Positions 1 to 5,330 are shown, counted from the stretch's first letter. The stretch is 6,109 nt of DNA from Fimbriimonadaceae bacterium (GCA_020851885.1 JADZBW010000256.1:1-6109); one strand, 5' to 3'. Notes: a model not told the origin generated them from the letters alone. Numbers and translations are program-made.

Positions 1-280
1 GCGGGTAGATCTTGTGAGCCTTGAGGTAGTTCTCATCGCGAAGCTTCGATTTGTTCTTTCCTTCACCTTCGAGATAGGCTTTGGGATCGTCGACGATGTA
101 GTGCTGGGCAGCCCCCAGCGGAGTTCCGGCTGTTCCGAAAAGCGAGTCCGAGTTGTTCCGCTCGATCCGGACGGACAGACGCGCCCGCCCGGCATAGTTC
201 GCACGAACCGGAAACGTGGCGATGAAGGCCAGGATCGCAAACACAATGCCGATCTGGGAAAGCCTTTGGAGGATCTTCAT
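1..280 (-). CDS. Unrecognised secreted or membrane-anchored protein, N-terminal 93 residues (runs off left edge)
   Basis: Seen: an open frame starts at ATG 280 and is still open at base 1, so the C-terminus is missing. The N-terminus reads MKILQRLSQ, then a hydrophobic stretch (about residues 10-26, IGIVFAILAFIATFPV) ending in RA-N. This is a signal peptide or a single membrane anchor. The visible mature part is polar and basic (RIERNNSDS, then DDPKAYLEGEG and KNKSKLRDENYLKAHK). Start choice: an AAGGA sits about 8 bases before ATG 280; a second in-frame ATG at 286 is too close to it. Context: it begins 11 bases after the yceI stop codon, in the same direction, so the two are probably co-transcribed and translationally linked. 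I do not recognise the family and assign no function. Inference: an extracytoplasmic partner of the YceI-like protein is possible. The gene is quite certain, the role unknown. Confidence 0.8.
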   Translation of the reverse strand, partial: MKILQRLSQIGIVFAILAFIATFPVRANYAGRARLSVRIERNNSDSLFGTAGTPLGAAQHYIVDDPKAYLEGEGKNKSKLRDENYLKAHKIYP

Positions 281-291
281 CGCCATTTTCC

Positions 292-906
292 TTACTTGGA
301 ATCGGCAATGGCGGCGATGGAGATCGTCACGCTATCGCTGATCTTGCCAACCGCCGCGCCCTTGATCGTGATCCCGTAGTCGCTGAGTTTGATGTTGAAG
401 GTGGCCGTCAACTGGACGACGTCGCCTTTGAATCCCATCTTCCTGGACTGATCGCTCGCCTTGGCCAGTTTCAACCCGACGTCGGTCGTGACGGTCTTCG
501 TGACGCCATGAAGGGAGAACGTCCCGGTGACCTTGAAGGCATCGGCGCCATTCTTCTGGACTTTCGCGGCCTTGAAGGTAATGGTCGGATACTTCTCCGA
601 ATCGAGCCAGTTGGCCGAGTTCATGTGCTCGTTTCGCAGGGGAATGCCGGTATCGATGCCCTGCACTGCGATCGAGATCGTCCCGCCGCCCGTGCCTTTG
701 GCGGCATCGAAATGGATGGTTCCGCTAACTTGGCCCTTTCCGACCATCGTTTCGATGGCGGTCTTGCTTTCGATCGTCCCGATGGACTTGGCGTTTGCGT
801 TCGAGACGATCGTAAACGTTTTAGGCACGGCGAATGCGGCGGTGGAGAGTGCGAAAGATGCAGCGATCAGAATTGCGTGACTTTTCATATTCGTAGGTGT
901 CCTCAA
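292..906 (-). CDS. yceI: YceI-family secreted lipocalin-like protein
   Basis: Known of the family: YceI-like proteins are periplasmic beta-barrels of about 190 residues that bind polyisoprenoid-type lipids and are often induced by stress. Seen: a signal peptide (AILIAASFALSTAAFA, cleavage likely before VPK), then a barrel-like region of alternating hydrophobic residues. The family signatures are all present: the conserved segment IPLRNEHMNSANWLDSEKYP followed by TITFKA, then GTFSLHGVTK, and a C-terminal LSDYGI. The length, 204 residues with signal, is normal. Start: ATG 888 has only a distant GAGGA, whereas TTG 906, six codons upstream in frame, lies 8 bases after a perfect AAGGAGG (921-915), so I prefer TTG; either start keeps the signal peptide. 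Context: it follows a Crp/Fnr-type regulator and precedes an unknown secreted protein by 11 bases. Inference: lipid binding or transport in the periplasm; the true ligand is not visible. Confidence 0.93.
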   Translation of the reverse strand: MRTPTNMKSHAILIAASFALSTAAFAVPKTFTIVSNANAKSIGTIESKTAIETMVGKGQVSGTIHFDAAKGTGGGTISIAVQGIDTGIPLRNEHMNSANWLDSEKYPTITFKAAKVQKNGADAFKVTGTFSLHGVTKTVTTDVGLKLAKASDQSRKMGFKGDVVQLTATFNIKLSDYGITIKGAAVGKISDSVTISIAAIADSK

Positions 907-914
907 AGAGATGG

Positions 915-921
915 CCTCCTT
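915..921 (-). promoter_or_regulatory. Strong Shine-Dalgarno sequence deciding the yceI start
   Basis: The minus strand reads AAGGAGG here, followed by 8 bases and then the in-frame TTG at 906-904. It is 26 bases from ATG 888, too far to serve that codon. It therefore favours TTG as the yceI initiation codon, and adds six residues (MRTPTN) before the conventional ATG. Confidence 0.7.
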
Positions 922-946
922 ATTAACGCCCACCGAGCGAAAAGAC

Positions 947-966
947 GCTGTATCAGCGCATACAGC
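947..966. promoter_or_regulatory. Palindrome with Crp-family spacing between the regulator gene and yceI (operator or terminator)
   Basis: Seen: GCTGTAT (947-953), six bases, ATACAGC (960-966), a perfect 7-base inverted repeat. Its core is TGTAT-N6-ATACA, the same 5-6-5 layout as the Crp site TGTGA-N6-TCACA. It lies in the gap after the regulator's stop (977) and about 60 bases before the yceI start. On the minus strand the second arm is followed by GTC and four T (946-940), so it could also act as a weak intrinsic terminator for the upstream operon. Inference: a binding site for the neighbouring regulator, a terminator, or both. The sequence alone does not decide. Confidence 0.5.
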
Positions 967-976
967 CCACGGAAAA

Positions 977-1681
977 CTAGGCTGCGGCTTGTTGGGAAGC
1001 GGTGCCTTTGAGCGCCTCTTCATCGATGAGAACCAGGTAGCCCTGCACCGAACTGACGCATCGCGAGCGCCGCATTTTGATCAGCGTGGCCGATACCGCT
1101 TCCCGATTGGCACCGATGAGATCGGCGAATTCCTGATGGGTTAGGCGAATGTTCACGAAGCGCTTGCCGCTGGTCGTGGTGCCGGGAAACTCATCGGCAA
1201 GCCTCAGGATCAGCCTGGCCAGGCGCTCCATGACGGTGAGGAACAGGACGTCCTGCATCCGGTTCATGACCAGCATTCGGCTCTTGTTGACCTCTTTGTT
1301 GATGCGAAGGGAGAATTCGGGGCGGTCCTTGGCGAAGCCGTAGAGCAGGTCCACCGGCACCTTGAAGAGCGTGCATGGCGAAATGGCTTCGGCACTCTCG
1401 CCGTGCGTTTCCGTGCCGAAGAGGTCCGATCCTCCAATGACGTCCCCAGGTTTCAGGATGGCCACGGTCAGCTGCTTGCCGCTGGGCGAGTGCATGATCA
1501 ATCGCACGTTGCCGGTACGGATGATGTAGGCATAGCGATTTCCGTTCCCCGACGCACAGATCTCCTGCCCTCGGACGAAATCGACGCAGGTGGACTGACT
1601 CGAAATCGCTTCGATGTCCTCGTCTTTCAGGCTGTGAAAGAGCTCCACGTTGCGGATGTACCACAGGCGATGGGATTCCAC
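977..1681 (-). CDS. Crp/Fnr-family transcriptional regulator
   Basis: Known of the family: homodimeric regulators with an N-terminal cyclic-nucleotide-type sensor barrel, a long dimer helix and a C-terminal winged helix-turn-helix. Seen in the 234 residues: the barrel (about 8-115, with YAYIIRTGNVRLI and ILKPGDVIGGSDLFG), a dimer helix (about 128-165), and a helix-turn-helix (about 180-205, LTHQEFADLIGANREAVSATL), in which the Arg-Glu pair that contacts DNA in Crp is kept but the later Arg is Ala. No N-terminal cysteine cluster of the Fnr type is present, and the GE/RSA phosphate-binding signature of true cAMP receptors is not obvious, so the ligand is unknown. Start: GTG 1681, two bases after the dedA stop, with GGGAGG 12 bases upstream; no better start codon lies between. 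Context: almost certainly co-transcribed with dedA. It may control yceI through the palindrome at 947-966. Confidence 0.93.
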   Translation of the reverse strand: MESHRLWYIRNVELFHSLKDEDIEAISSQSTCVDFVRGQEICASGNGNRYAYIIRTGNVRLIMHSPSGKQLTVAILKPGDVIGGSDLFGTETHGESAEAISPCTLFKVPVDLLYGFAKDRPEFSLRINKEVNKSRMLVMNRMQDVLFLTVMERLARLILRLADEFPGTTTSGKRFVNIRLTHQEFADLIGANREAVSATLIKMRRSRCVSSVQGYLVLIDEEALKGTASQQAAA

Positions 1682-1683
1682 GA

Positions 1684-2358
1684 TTAGGACTGTCCTCCCG
1701 CCGCAACGCCGACGCTGGCTTCCGCCATCTCCACGGCATGACGGCGGCGCGCACGGATCGTCTCGAAGCCGACGATCGGTATCGTCGCCGCGACGATACC
1801 GAGGATCACCCACTCCAGGTTGTGGGTTACCCAAACGAATTGGCCAAGGAAGTGGCCGGCGATGACGAGGGACCAAACCCAGAAGGCCCCTCCGATGAAG
1901 CTGATGCACAAGAATTTCCGATAGCTCATCCGCCCCATTCCCGCCACGAACGGAGCGAAAGTGCGGACCACCGCGACCCACCTCGCCATGATGAGGGTCT
2001 TCGAGCCATGTCGGGCGAAGAACTTCTCCGTCTTCTCCAGATGGCTACGCTTGAAGAGCTTGGAATCTTCCTTGGCAAAGAGCTTTGTCCCCAGCTTCCG
2101 ACCAACCCAGTAGTTGACGTTATCGCCGGCAACCGCGGCGGCATGAAGGCAAAGGCCAAGCGCCAGCAGATTGAGTCCACCGCTCTCGGTGGTGAAGATA
2201 CCGGCAGTGAAGATCAGGGAGTCGCCGGGAAGGAACGGAAGGATAACGAAACCGGTCTCGGCAAAGATGATTCCCGAGAGGATTCCATAAACCCATGCGC
2301 CGTGCTCTGCGATGAGCCCTTGCAGGTGCTTGTCAAGATGAAGAATGAAATCGATCAG
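1684..2358 (-). CDS. dedA: DedA-family membrane protein, start codon anomalous
   Basis: Known of the family: DedA/SNARE-associated proteins are polytopic inner-membrane proteins linked to undecaprenyl-phosphate and phospholipid flipping and to proton-motive-force homeostasis. Seen: 224 residues from the chosen start, close to the usual 200-220, with hallmark segments in order: IDFILHLDKHL at the N-terminus, FAETGFVILPFLPGDSL (about 32-48), AAAVAGDNVNYWVGRKLG (about 73-90), ARWVAVVRTFAPFVAGMG with both conserved Arg (126 and 132), and hydrophobic helices to about 200, then a basic tail. Oddity: between the stop triplet (TAG TGA TAG, 2391-2383) and the conserved N-terminus the frame contains no ATG, GTG or TTG; the first in-frame ATG is at 1989, inside the conserved core. 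I place the start at CTG 2358, seven bases after GAGAG; ATT 2364 is the alternative, and a one-base shift to GTG 2389 is another (see findings). The product is certain, the start is not. Confidence 0.85.
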   Translation of the reverse strand: MIDFILHLDKHLQGLIAEHGAWVYGILSGIIFAETGFVILPFLPGDSLIFTAGIFTTESGGLNLLALGLCLHAAAVAGDNVNYWVGRKLGTKLFAKEDSKLFKRSHLEKTEKFFARHGSKTLIMARWVAVVRTFAPFVAGMGRMSYRKFLCISFIGGAFWVWSLVIAGHFLGQFVWVTHNLEWVILGIVAATIPIVGFETIRARRRHAVEMAEASVGVAAGGQS

Positions 2359-2388
2359 GGGAATTCTCTCGTATTCGAAGTCCTATCA

Positions 2389-2553
2389 CTATATCCGCTT
2401 CCGAGTCCGCAAATAGGCCTGAACCTCGGAGTGTAGGGCCATTCGTGAGCGTCTCAAACTCAGCCCACGCATCCAATAATCCAACGCTATGCAGGCTACG
2501 GTAATTCCCGAGACGACGAGAACGGGCGAAAGAGTGTCCATCAAAAGGTTCAT
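2389..2553 (-). CDS. Small single-helix membrane protein upstream of dedA (54 residues)
   Basis: Seen: an open frame from ATG 2553 to TAG 2391-2389. AGGA sits 6 bases before the ATG, within GATGAGGAAACGCG. The product starts MNLLMDTLSP, has one hydrophobic helix (about residues 9-27, SPVLVVSGITVACIALDYW), and ends in a strongly basic cytoplasmic-type tail (RGLSLRRSRM and later YLRTRKRI). By the positive-inside rule, the C-terminus should be in the cytoplasm. Context: it is the first gene of the minus-strand run; its stop TAG overlaps a GTG (TAGTG) and dedA follows within about 30 bases in the same frame. Good ribosome site, helix, and tight spacing support a real gene. I recognise no family. 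Inference: a small partner or regulator of DedA, or of the envelope response. Confidence 0.6.
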   Translation of the reverse strand: MNLLMDTLSPVLVVSGITVACIALDYWMRGLSLRRSRMALHSEVQAYLRTRKRI

Positions 2554-2694
2554 CGCGTTTCCTCATCGTCATTTTCGTCGCTGTTCGCGCGTCGAGGGAT
2601 CGGGCAAAGGTCTCGGTTCGGACTCGTAGAGGTCGCAAAAACCTGGGACTGCGATGGATGGTTGGGGTGGACAGGGATGGTATGGGCTTTATAT

Positions 2695-2719
2695 CCCCCA
2701 ACATCCCCGACGTTGGGGG
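2695..2719. repeat. Perfect inverted repeat CCCCCAAC / GTTGGGGG
   Basis: Arms at 2695-2702 and 2712-2719, 8 base pairs, with a 9-base loop (ATCCCCGAC). No T-run follows on either strand, so it is not a standard terminator. The right arm motif recurs at 2786-2793, and an imperfect copy (GTTGGGGT) is at 2661-2668. Confidence 0.7.
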
Positions 2720-2767
2720 TGCGGACTTCTTGCTTACGCCATGCGCTGGCCTGGAGGGCAGCCTATA

Positions 2768-2793
2768 CCCCGCAACACGGGGCGTGTTGGGGG
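2768..2793. repeat. Stable hairpin, 11 base pairs with one bulge
   Basis: CAACACG (2773-2779), loop GGG, CGTGTTG (2783-2789) form a perfect 7-base stem. Beyond a bulged G at 2772, CCCC (2768-2771) pairs with GGGG (2790-2793). Bases 2791-2793 are also part of a second possible stem, GGGATGAG (2791-2798) with CTCATCCC (2824-2831), so the two folds exclude each other. Confidence 0.65.
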
Positions 2794-2819
2794 ATGAGAA
2801 ACCCTGTTCTGAGGCAAAG

Positions 2820-2845
2820 CACCCTCATCCCTGGCCCTTCTCCCC
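2820..2845. repeat. Possible remnant of a dispersed intergenic repeat
   Basis: The stretch CACCCTCATCCC, TGGCCC, TTCTCCCC resembles the short C-rich palindromic units scattered in many environmental genomes, whose spurious translation reads like LTPGPSPxGRG. Here one frame reads LIPGPSPQRK. Only one degenerate unit is visible, with an inverted match to GGGATGAG at 2791-2798. The assignment rests on resemblance from memory and not on a second copy in the window. Confidence 0.4.
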
Positions 2846-2889
2846 AGCGAAAATCCATGGGCTCCTGGACGCGTTCACAGAGCATGCCG

Positions 2890-2919
2890 TTGGTTGGCCC
2901 GTTTCAGGCCGGGTATTGT
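2890..2919 (+). promoter_or_regulatory. Candidate mlaE promoter (TTGGTT - 18 - TATTGT)
   Basis: TTGGTT at 2890-2895 and TATTGT at 2914-2919 are separated by 18 bases. The -10 hexamer ends 7 bases before ATG 2927, so the transcript would begin at or within a base or two of the start codon. No Shine-Dalgarno sequence precedes that ATG, which fits a leaderless mRNA. Confidence 0.45.
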
Positions 2920-2926
2920 CCATCCC

Positions 2927-3712
2927 ATGGCGACGAACGGCGCAACTCGCACCTTGGCGGCGATCGGCAGTCCGGTTATCGCCCTGTTTGAGTTTGTCGG
3001 CGAGGTTTTCCTGATTCTCGTCAGCGTCGTCCGCCGGATCGTGACGCGGCCTGTGGAGTGGAAGGAAACGATCGATCAGATGGCGTTCATCGGCGCCTCG
3101 TCCGTACCGATCGTCGCCCTAACCGCCTTTTTCGCGGGGGCAGTGCTTTCTCTCTACCTGTCTCAATTCCTTGCCGACTATGGGGCGACCACGTTCGTCG
3201 GGGCGACGATCGGGCTTACGATCACCCGCGAAATCGGTCCCGTCCTGGCGGGCCTGATGGTGGCGGCGCGGTGCGGTTCGGCGATGGCGGCCCAAATCGG
3301 CACAATGGCGGTCACCGAGCAGATCGACGCGCTGCGGATGCTTTCGGTCCACCCAACGAACTACCTGGTGATCCCACGAACGGTGGCGGCGGTCTTGATG
3401 TTGCCGATCCTGGCGCTGATCGCGATGTGGTCGGGAATCTTCGGGGGCTACCTGATCGCGATGACGCGCGGAGTCAGCGGCGGCACGTTTATGAATTCGC
3501 TGATCCAGTTCACAAAGCCGGAAGACGTGATTTCCGGAATGACCAAGGCGCCGTTTTTCGGGCTGATGATCGCCCTGGTGGCCTGTCAACAGGGCCTGCG
3601 AACGAAGAACGGCGCGGTGGGGGTTGGGCGATCGACCACCAATGCGGTGGTCATCTCGATGGTGTTGGTGTACGTCGTGGACTATGTGCTGGCGTCGGTG
3701 ATGTACCGCTAG
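2927..3712 (+). CDS. mlaE: MlaE-family ABC transporter permease
   Basis: Known of the family: MlaE permeases form the membrane core of MCE-type transporters that move phospholipids or other lipids between inner and outer membranes, working with the MlaF ATPase and the MlaD MCE protein. Seen in 261 residues (usual about 250-265): an N-terminal amphipathic part, a helix around VPIVALTAFFAGAVLSLYL (60-78), the family signature REIGPVLAGLMVAARCGSAM with AAQIGTMAVTEQIDALRML (101-139), then several hydrophobic helices to the C-terminus. Start: ATG 2927 has no ribosome site but a promoter-like TATTGT just upstream; TTG 2894 would add 11 residues and overlap the -35, so I reject it. Oddity: no ATPase or MCE gene flanks it; the next gene is convergent xylA. 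Its partners must be encoded elsewhere if it works as an Mla system. Confidence 0.93.
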   Translation: MATNGATRTLAAIGSPVIALFEFVGEVFLILVSVVRRIVTRPVEWKETIDQMAFIGASSVPIVALTAFFAGAVLSLYLSQFLADYGATTFVGATIGLTITREIGPVLAGLMVAARCGSAMAAQIGTMAVTEQIDALRMLSVHPTNYLVIPRTVAAVLMLPILALIAMWSGIFGGYLIAMTRGVSGGTFMNSLIQFTKPEDVISGMTKAPFFGLMIALVACQQGLRTKNGAVGVGRSTTNAVVISMVLVYVVDYVLASVMYR

Positions 3713-3766
3713 ACCAAACGCACCTTCAGGTAGTGGGTTGGTTAACCGGCGACGATGCAGTTCTCC

Positions 3767-3880
3767 CTAAGCGAACAATCGAGGATCGATGCGGAGGTCC
3801 TTCGAGGTCCGGATGCGTGCGCCGAGAAGCTTGACTCCGCCCAGCCCGGTGACGAGGATCTCGATCGCGAAGGCTTCCAT
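3767..3880 (-). CDS. Doubtful 37-residue ORF downstream of xylA
   Basis: ATG 3880 to TAG 3769-3767 on the minus strand. The peptide starts MEAFAIEILVTGLGGVKLL and ends KDLRIDPRLFA. Third positions are mostly G or C, like real genes in the window. However, there is no Shine-Dalgarno sequence, a hairpin (3896-3926) separates it from xylA, and I know no matching family. It could be a small gene, a gene remnant or chance. Confidence 0.25.
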   Translation of the reverse strand: MEAFAIEILVTGLGGVKLLGARIRTSKDLRIDPRLFA

Positions 3881-3895
3881 TTTGAAATAGGACGC

Positions 3896-3926
3896 CTCAT
3901 TTGGACCAAGAGTCAGTCCAAATGAG
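3896..3926. terminator. Strong hairpin between convergent mlaE and xylA
   Basis: CTCATTTGGAC (3896-3906), 9-base loop, GTCCAAATGAG (3916-3926): a perfect 11-base stem, extendable by two pairs past one mismatch. It starts 21 bases beyond the xylA stop. Neither strand has an uninterrupted T-run right after the stem, so it is not a textbook intrinsic terminator. Its position between two convergent genes suggests transcript end formation or 3' end protection for xylA, possibly for both. Confidence 0.6.
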
Positions 3927-3947
3927 ACGCTACGCTTGATTGGGCGA

Positions 3948-5261
3948 TTACAGGATGAACTCGTTGATCAGGTTCTCCAAGAACTCTTGGCGGCCTGACT
4001 TGCGCGTCGGTTCGCCGTGCCGAAGCACGTGGTCCTCAAGGTCGTCGAGCGACTTGTATCCTTCCAGGATCTTGCGGCCGAACTCGGTCTCCCAATCGGC
4101 ATAGCGCTCCCGGACATGGTCGCCCAGGCGACCATCGGCGAGGATCGCCCACGCGATTTCGAGCCCCCGCGCAAACGCGTCCATCCCGCCGATATGGGCG
4201 TACATGAGATCGATCGGTTCGTGGGATTGGCGGCGCACTTTGGCGTCGAAGTTAAGGCCGCCCGTGGTGAAACCACCCATTTTGAGGATCTCCATCATGA
4301 TCTGGGTGGTCAGGTAGAGGTTGGTTGGGAACTGGTCGGTGTCCCAGCCGATGAGTTCGTCCCCCGTATTGGCATCGACAGATCCGAGGACCCCGGCGTC
4401 GCCGGCAACTCGCATCTCGTGGACCATGTGGTGGCCCGCGAGGGTGGCATGGTTGGTCTCGAGGTTTAGCTTCAGGTAGTCCATGAGGTGGAATTCCCGC
4501 AGGAAGTTCAAACAGGACTCGGCGCTGGAATCATATTGGTGGGTTGTCGGCTCCTTGGGCTTGGGCTCGATGTAGAACTGGCCCTTGAATCCGATCTTCT
4601 TGGCGTGTTCCACTGCGATGAAGAGGAACTTGGCGAGTTGCTCGCGCTCCCGCTTCATGTCGGTGTTGAGCATGGTGTCGTAGCCCTCGCGCCCACCCCA
4701 GAACGTGTAGCCGAGGCCGCCAAGCTCTTGCGTCGCTTCGAGGGCCCGCTTCACTTGAGCCGCGGCATAGGCGAACACCTGGGGATCGGGATTGGTGGCA
4801 GCGCCGGACTGGTAGCGCGGGTGGCTAAAGAGATTGGCGGTGCCCCAGAGCAGCTGTATGCCGGTGGATGCCTGCTTCTCGGCGGCATATTCCACCATAG
4901 TTTGGAGGTTGGCGGTCGAAGTCGCGAAGTCGGTTCCCTCGGGAGCGATGTCTCGATCGTGGAAGCACCAGTAGTCGACTCCCAGCTTGCCCATGAACTC
5001 GAAGGCGGCGTCCATGGTGTCCCGCGCCCGTCGCATCGGGTCCTCGGCGGATTCCCACGGTCGGATCATTGTGCCAACGCCGAAGGGGTCGGCGCCAGTT
5101 CCTTTGAACGTGTGCCAATAGCAGACGGCGAAGCGCAAGTGCTCGGCCATCGATTTGCCACCAACGACTTTTGCGGCAGCGTAATGGCGAAATGCCAGGG
5201 GATTCTTGGACGCTTTGCCTTCGAACGGGACGCGCTCGGCAACCTCGGGGAAGTAGCTCAT
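3948..5261 (-). CDS. xylA: Xylose isomerase (class II)
   Basis: Known reaction: interconverts D-xylose and D-xylulose (also glucose and fructose) using two divalent metals in a TIM barrel; cytoplasmic tetramer, first step of the isomerase route to the pentose phosphate pathway. Seen: 437 residues, close to 440 in E. coli, with the catalytic His101 and Asp104 in CFHDRDIAPEG, and metal ligands Glu232 (YIEPKPKEPT), Glu268 and His271 (LETNHATLAGH), Asp296 (SVDAN), Asp307 and Asp309 (GWDTDQFP) and Asp339 (LNFDAK). These residue numbers coincide with those of the E. coli enzyme. The WGGREGY segment is also present. The longer N-terminus marks class II. Start ATG 5261 fits the family; no ribosome site, but CATAAT lies 9 bases upstream. 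Context: no xylulokinase or xylose transporter adjoins, so it stands alone. Very sure. Confidence 0.98.
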   Translation of the reverse strand: MSYFPEVAERVPFEGKASKNPLAFRHYAAAKVVGGKSMAEHLRFAVCYWHTFKGTGADPFGVGTMIRPWESAEDPMRRARDTMDAAFEFMGKLGVDYWCFHDRDIAPEGTDFATSTANLQTMVEYAAEKQASTGIQLLWGTANLFSHPRYQSGAATNPDPQVFAYAAAQVKRALEATQELGGLGYTFWGGREGYDTMLNTDMKREREQLAKFLFIAVEHAKKIGFKGQFYIEPKPKEPTTHQYDSSAESCLNFLREFHLMDYLKLNLETNHATLAGHHMVHEMRVAGDAGVLGSVDANTGDELIGWDTDQFPTNLYLTTQIMMEILKMGGFTTGGLNFDAKVRRQSHEPIDLMYAHIGGMDAFARGLEIAWAILADGRLGDHVRERYADWETEFGRKILEGYKSLDDLEDHVLRHGEPTRKSGRQEFLENLINEFIL

Positions 5262-5270
5262 GGGTCTCTG

Positions 5271-5276
5271 ATTATG
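5271..5276 (-). promoter_or_regulatory. Candidate -10 element of xylA (CATAAT)
   Basis: The minus strand reads CATAAT, then CAGAGACCC, then ATG 5261. The expected transcription start would be within a few bases of the ATG, giving a leader too short for a Shine-Dalgarno site. No good -35 match is seen at 16-19 bases upstream, so this is tentative. Confidence 0.35.
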
Positions 5277-5330
5277 AACGGTTTACCCTGGTACATTGCG
5301 GCTGAACTTCCCGGGCCGATGAGCAAGGCC

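Larger units (their letters stand above)
2554..2926. other. Non-coding divergent intergenic region with G/C runs and inverted repeats
   Basis: This is the spacer between the small membrane gene (reading left) and mlaE (reading right). Open frames crossing it on both strands have no ribosome site and no recognisable protein. It must hold the promoter of the leftward operon, but I could not identify a convincing -35/-10 pair there. The part from 2661 to 2845 holds several inverted repeats built around GTTGGGG and GGGATGAG motifs, plus a repeat-like stretch at 2820-2845. The rightward mlaE promoter is at its right end. Confidence 0.6.

Noticed and set aside
977..1681. Assignment of the regulator as an oxygen-sensing Fnr with an iron-sulfur cluster
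   Set aside because: The N-terminal cysteine cluster is missing; the four cysteines (32, 42, 103, 208) are scattered.
1686..1696. AGGAC-A-GTCCT inverted repeat over the regulator's ribosome site
   Set aside because: The stem would be only about four pairs with a three-base loop, and it overlaps the dedA stop codon; too weak to claim as a regulatory structure.
1682..1981. A regulator extended N-terminally to position 1981
   Set aside because: The extra residues are dedA read in another frame and do not resemble a Crp-type N-terminus; GTG 1681 gives the normal length.
1684..1989. A 101-residue frame starting at ATG 1989, as a stand-alone small membrane protein
   Set aside because: The frame continues upstream with clear DedA homology (FLPGD, GDNVNYWVG), so this ATG is internal to dedA.
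2383..2391. Stop-codon read-through joining the small membrane protein to DedA as one polypeptide
   Set aside because: Three stops in a row (TAG TGA TAG) make read-through implausible; the shared frame is more likely coincidence or the result of a one-base change.
1738..2436. Plus-strand 232-residue frame
   Set aside because: It is antisense to dedA, strongly charged with no domain features, and has no ribosome site.
2333..2704. Minus-strand 123-residue frame
   Set aside because: Low-complexity basic sequence in a different frame from the better-supported 54-residue gene; no recognisable features.
2658..3014. Plus-strand frames crossing the intergenic repeats into mlaE
   Set aside because: They translate G/C-run repeats and then run out of frame through mlaE.
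3740..3747. GGTTAACC palindrome after mlaE as a terminator
   Set aside because: It has no loop and no T-run, so it cannot form a terminator hairpin.
3058..3834. Plus-strand 258-residue frame overlapping mlaE
   Set aside because: Arg/Asp/Gly-rich shadow frame of a clear MlaE permease.
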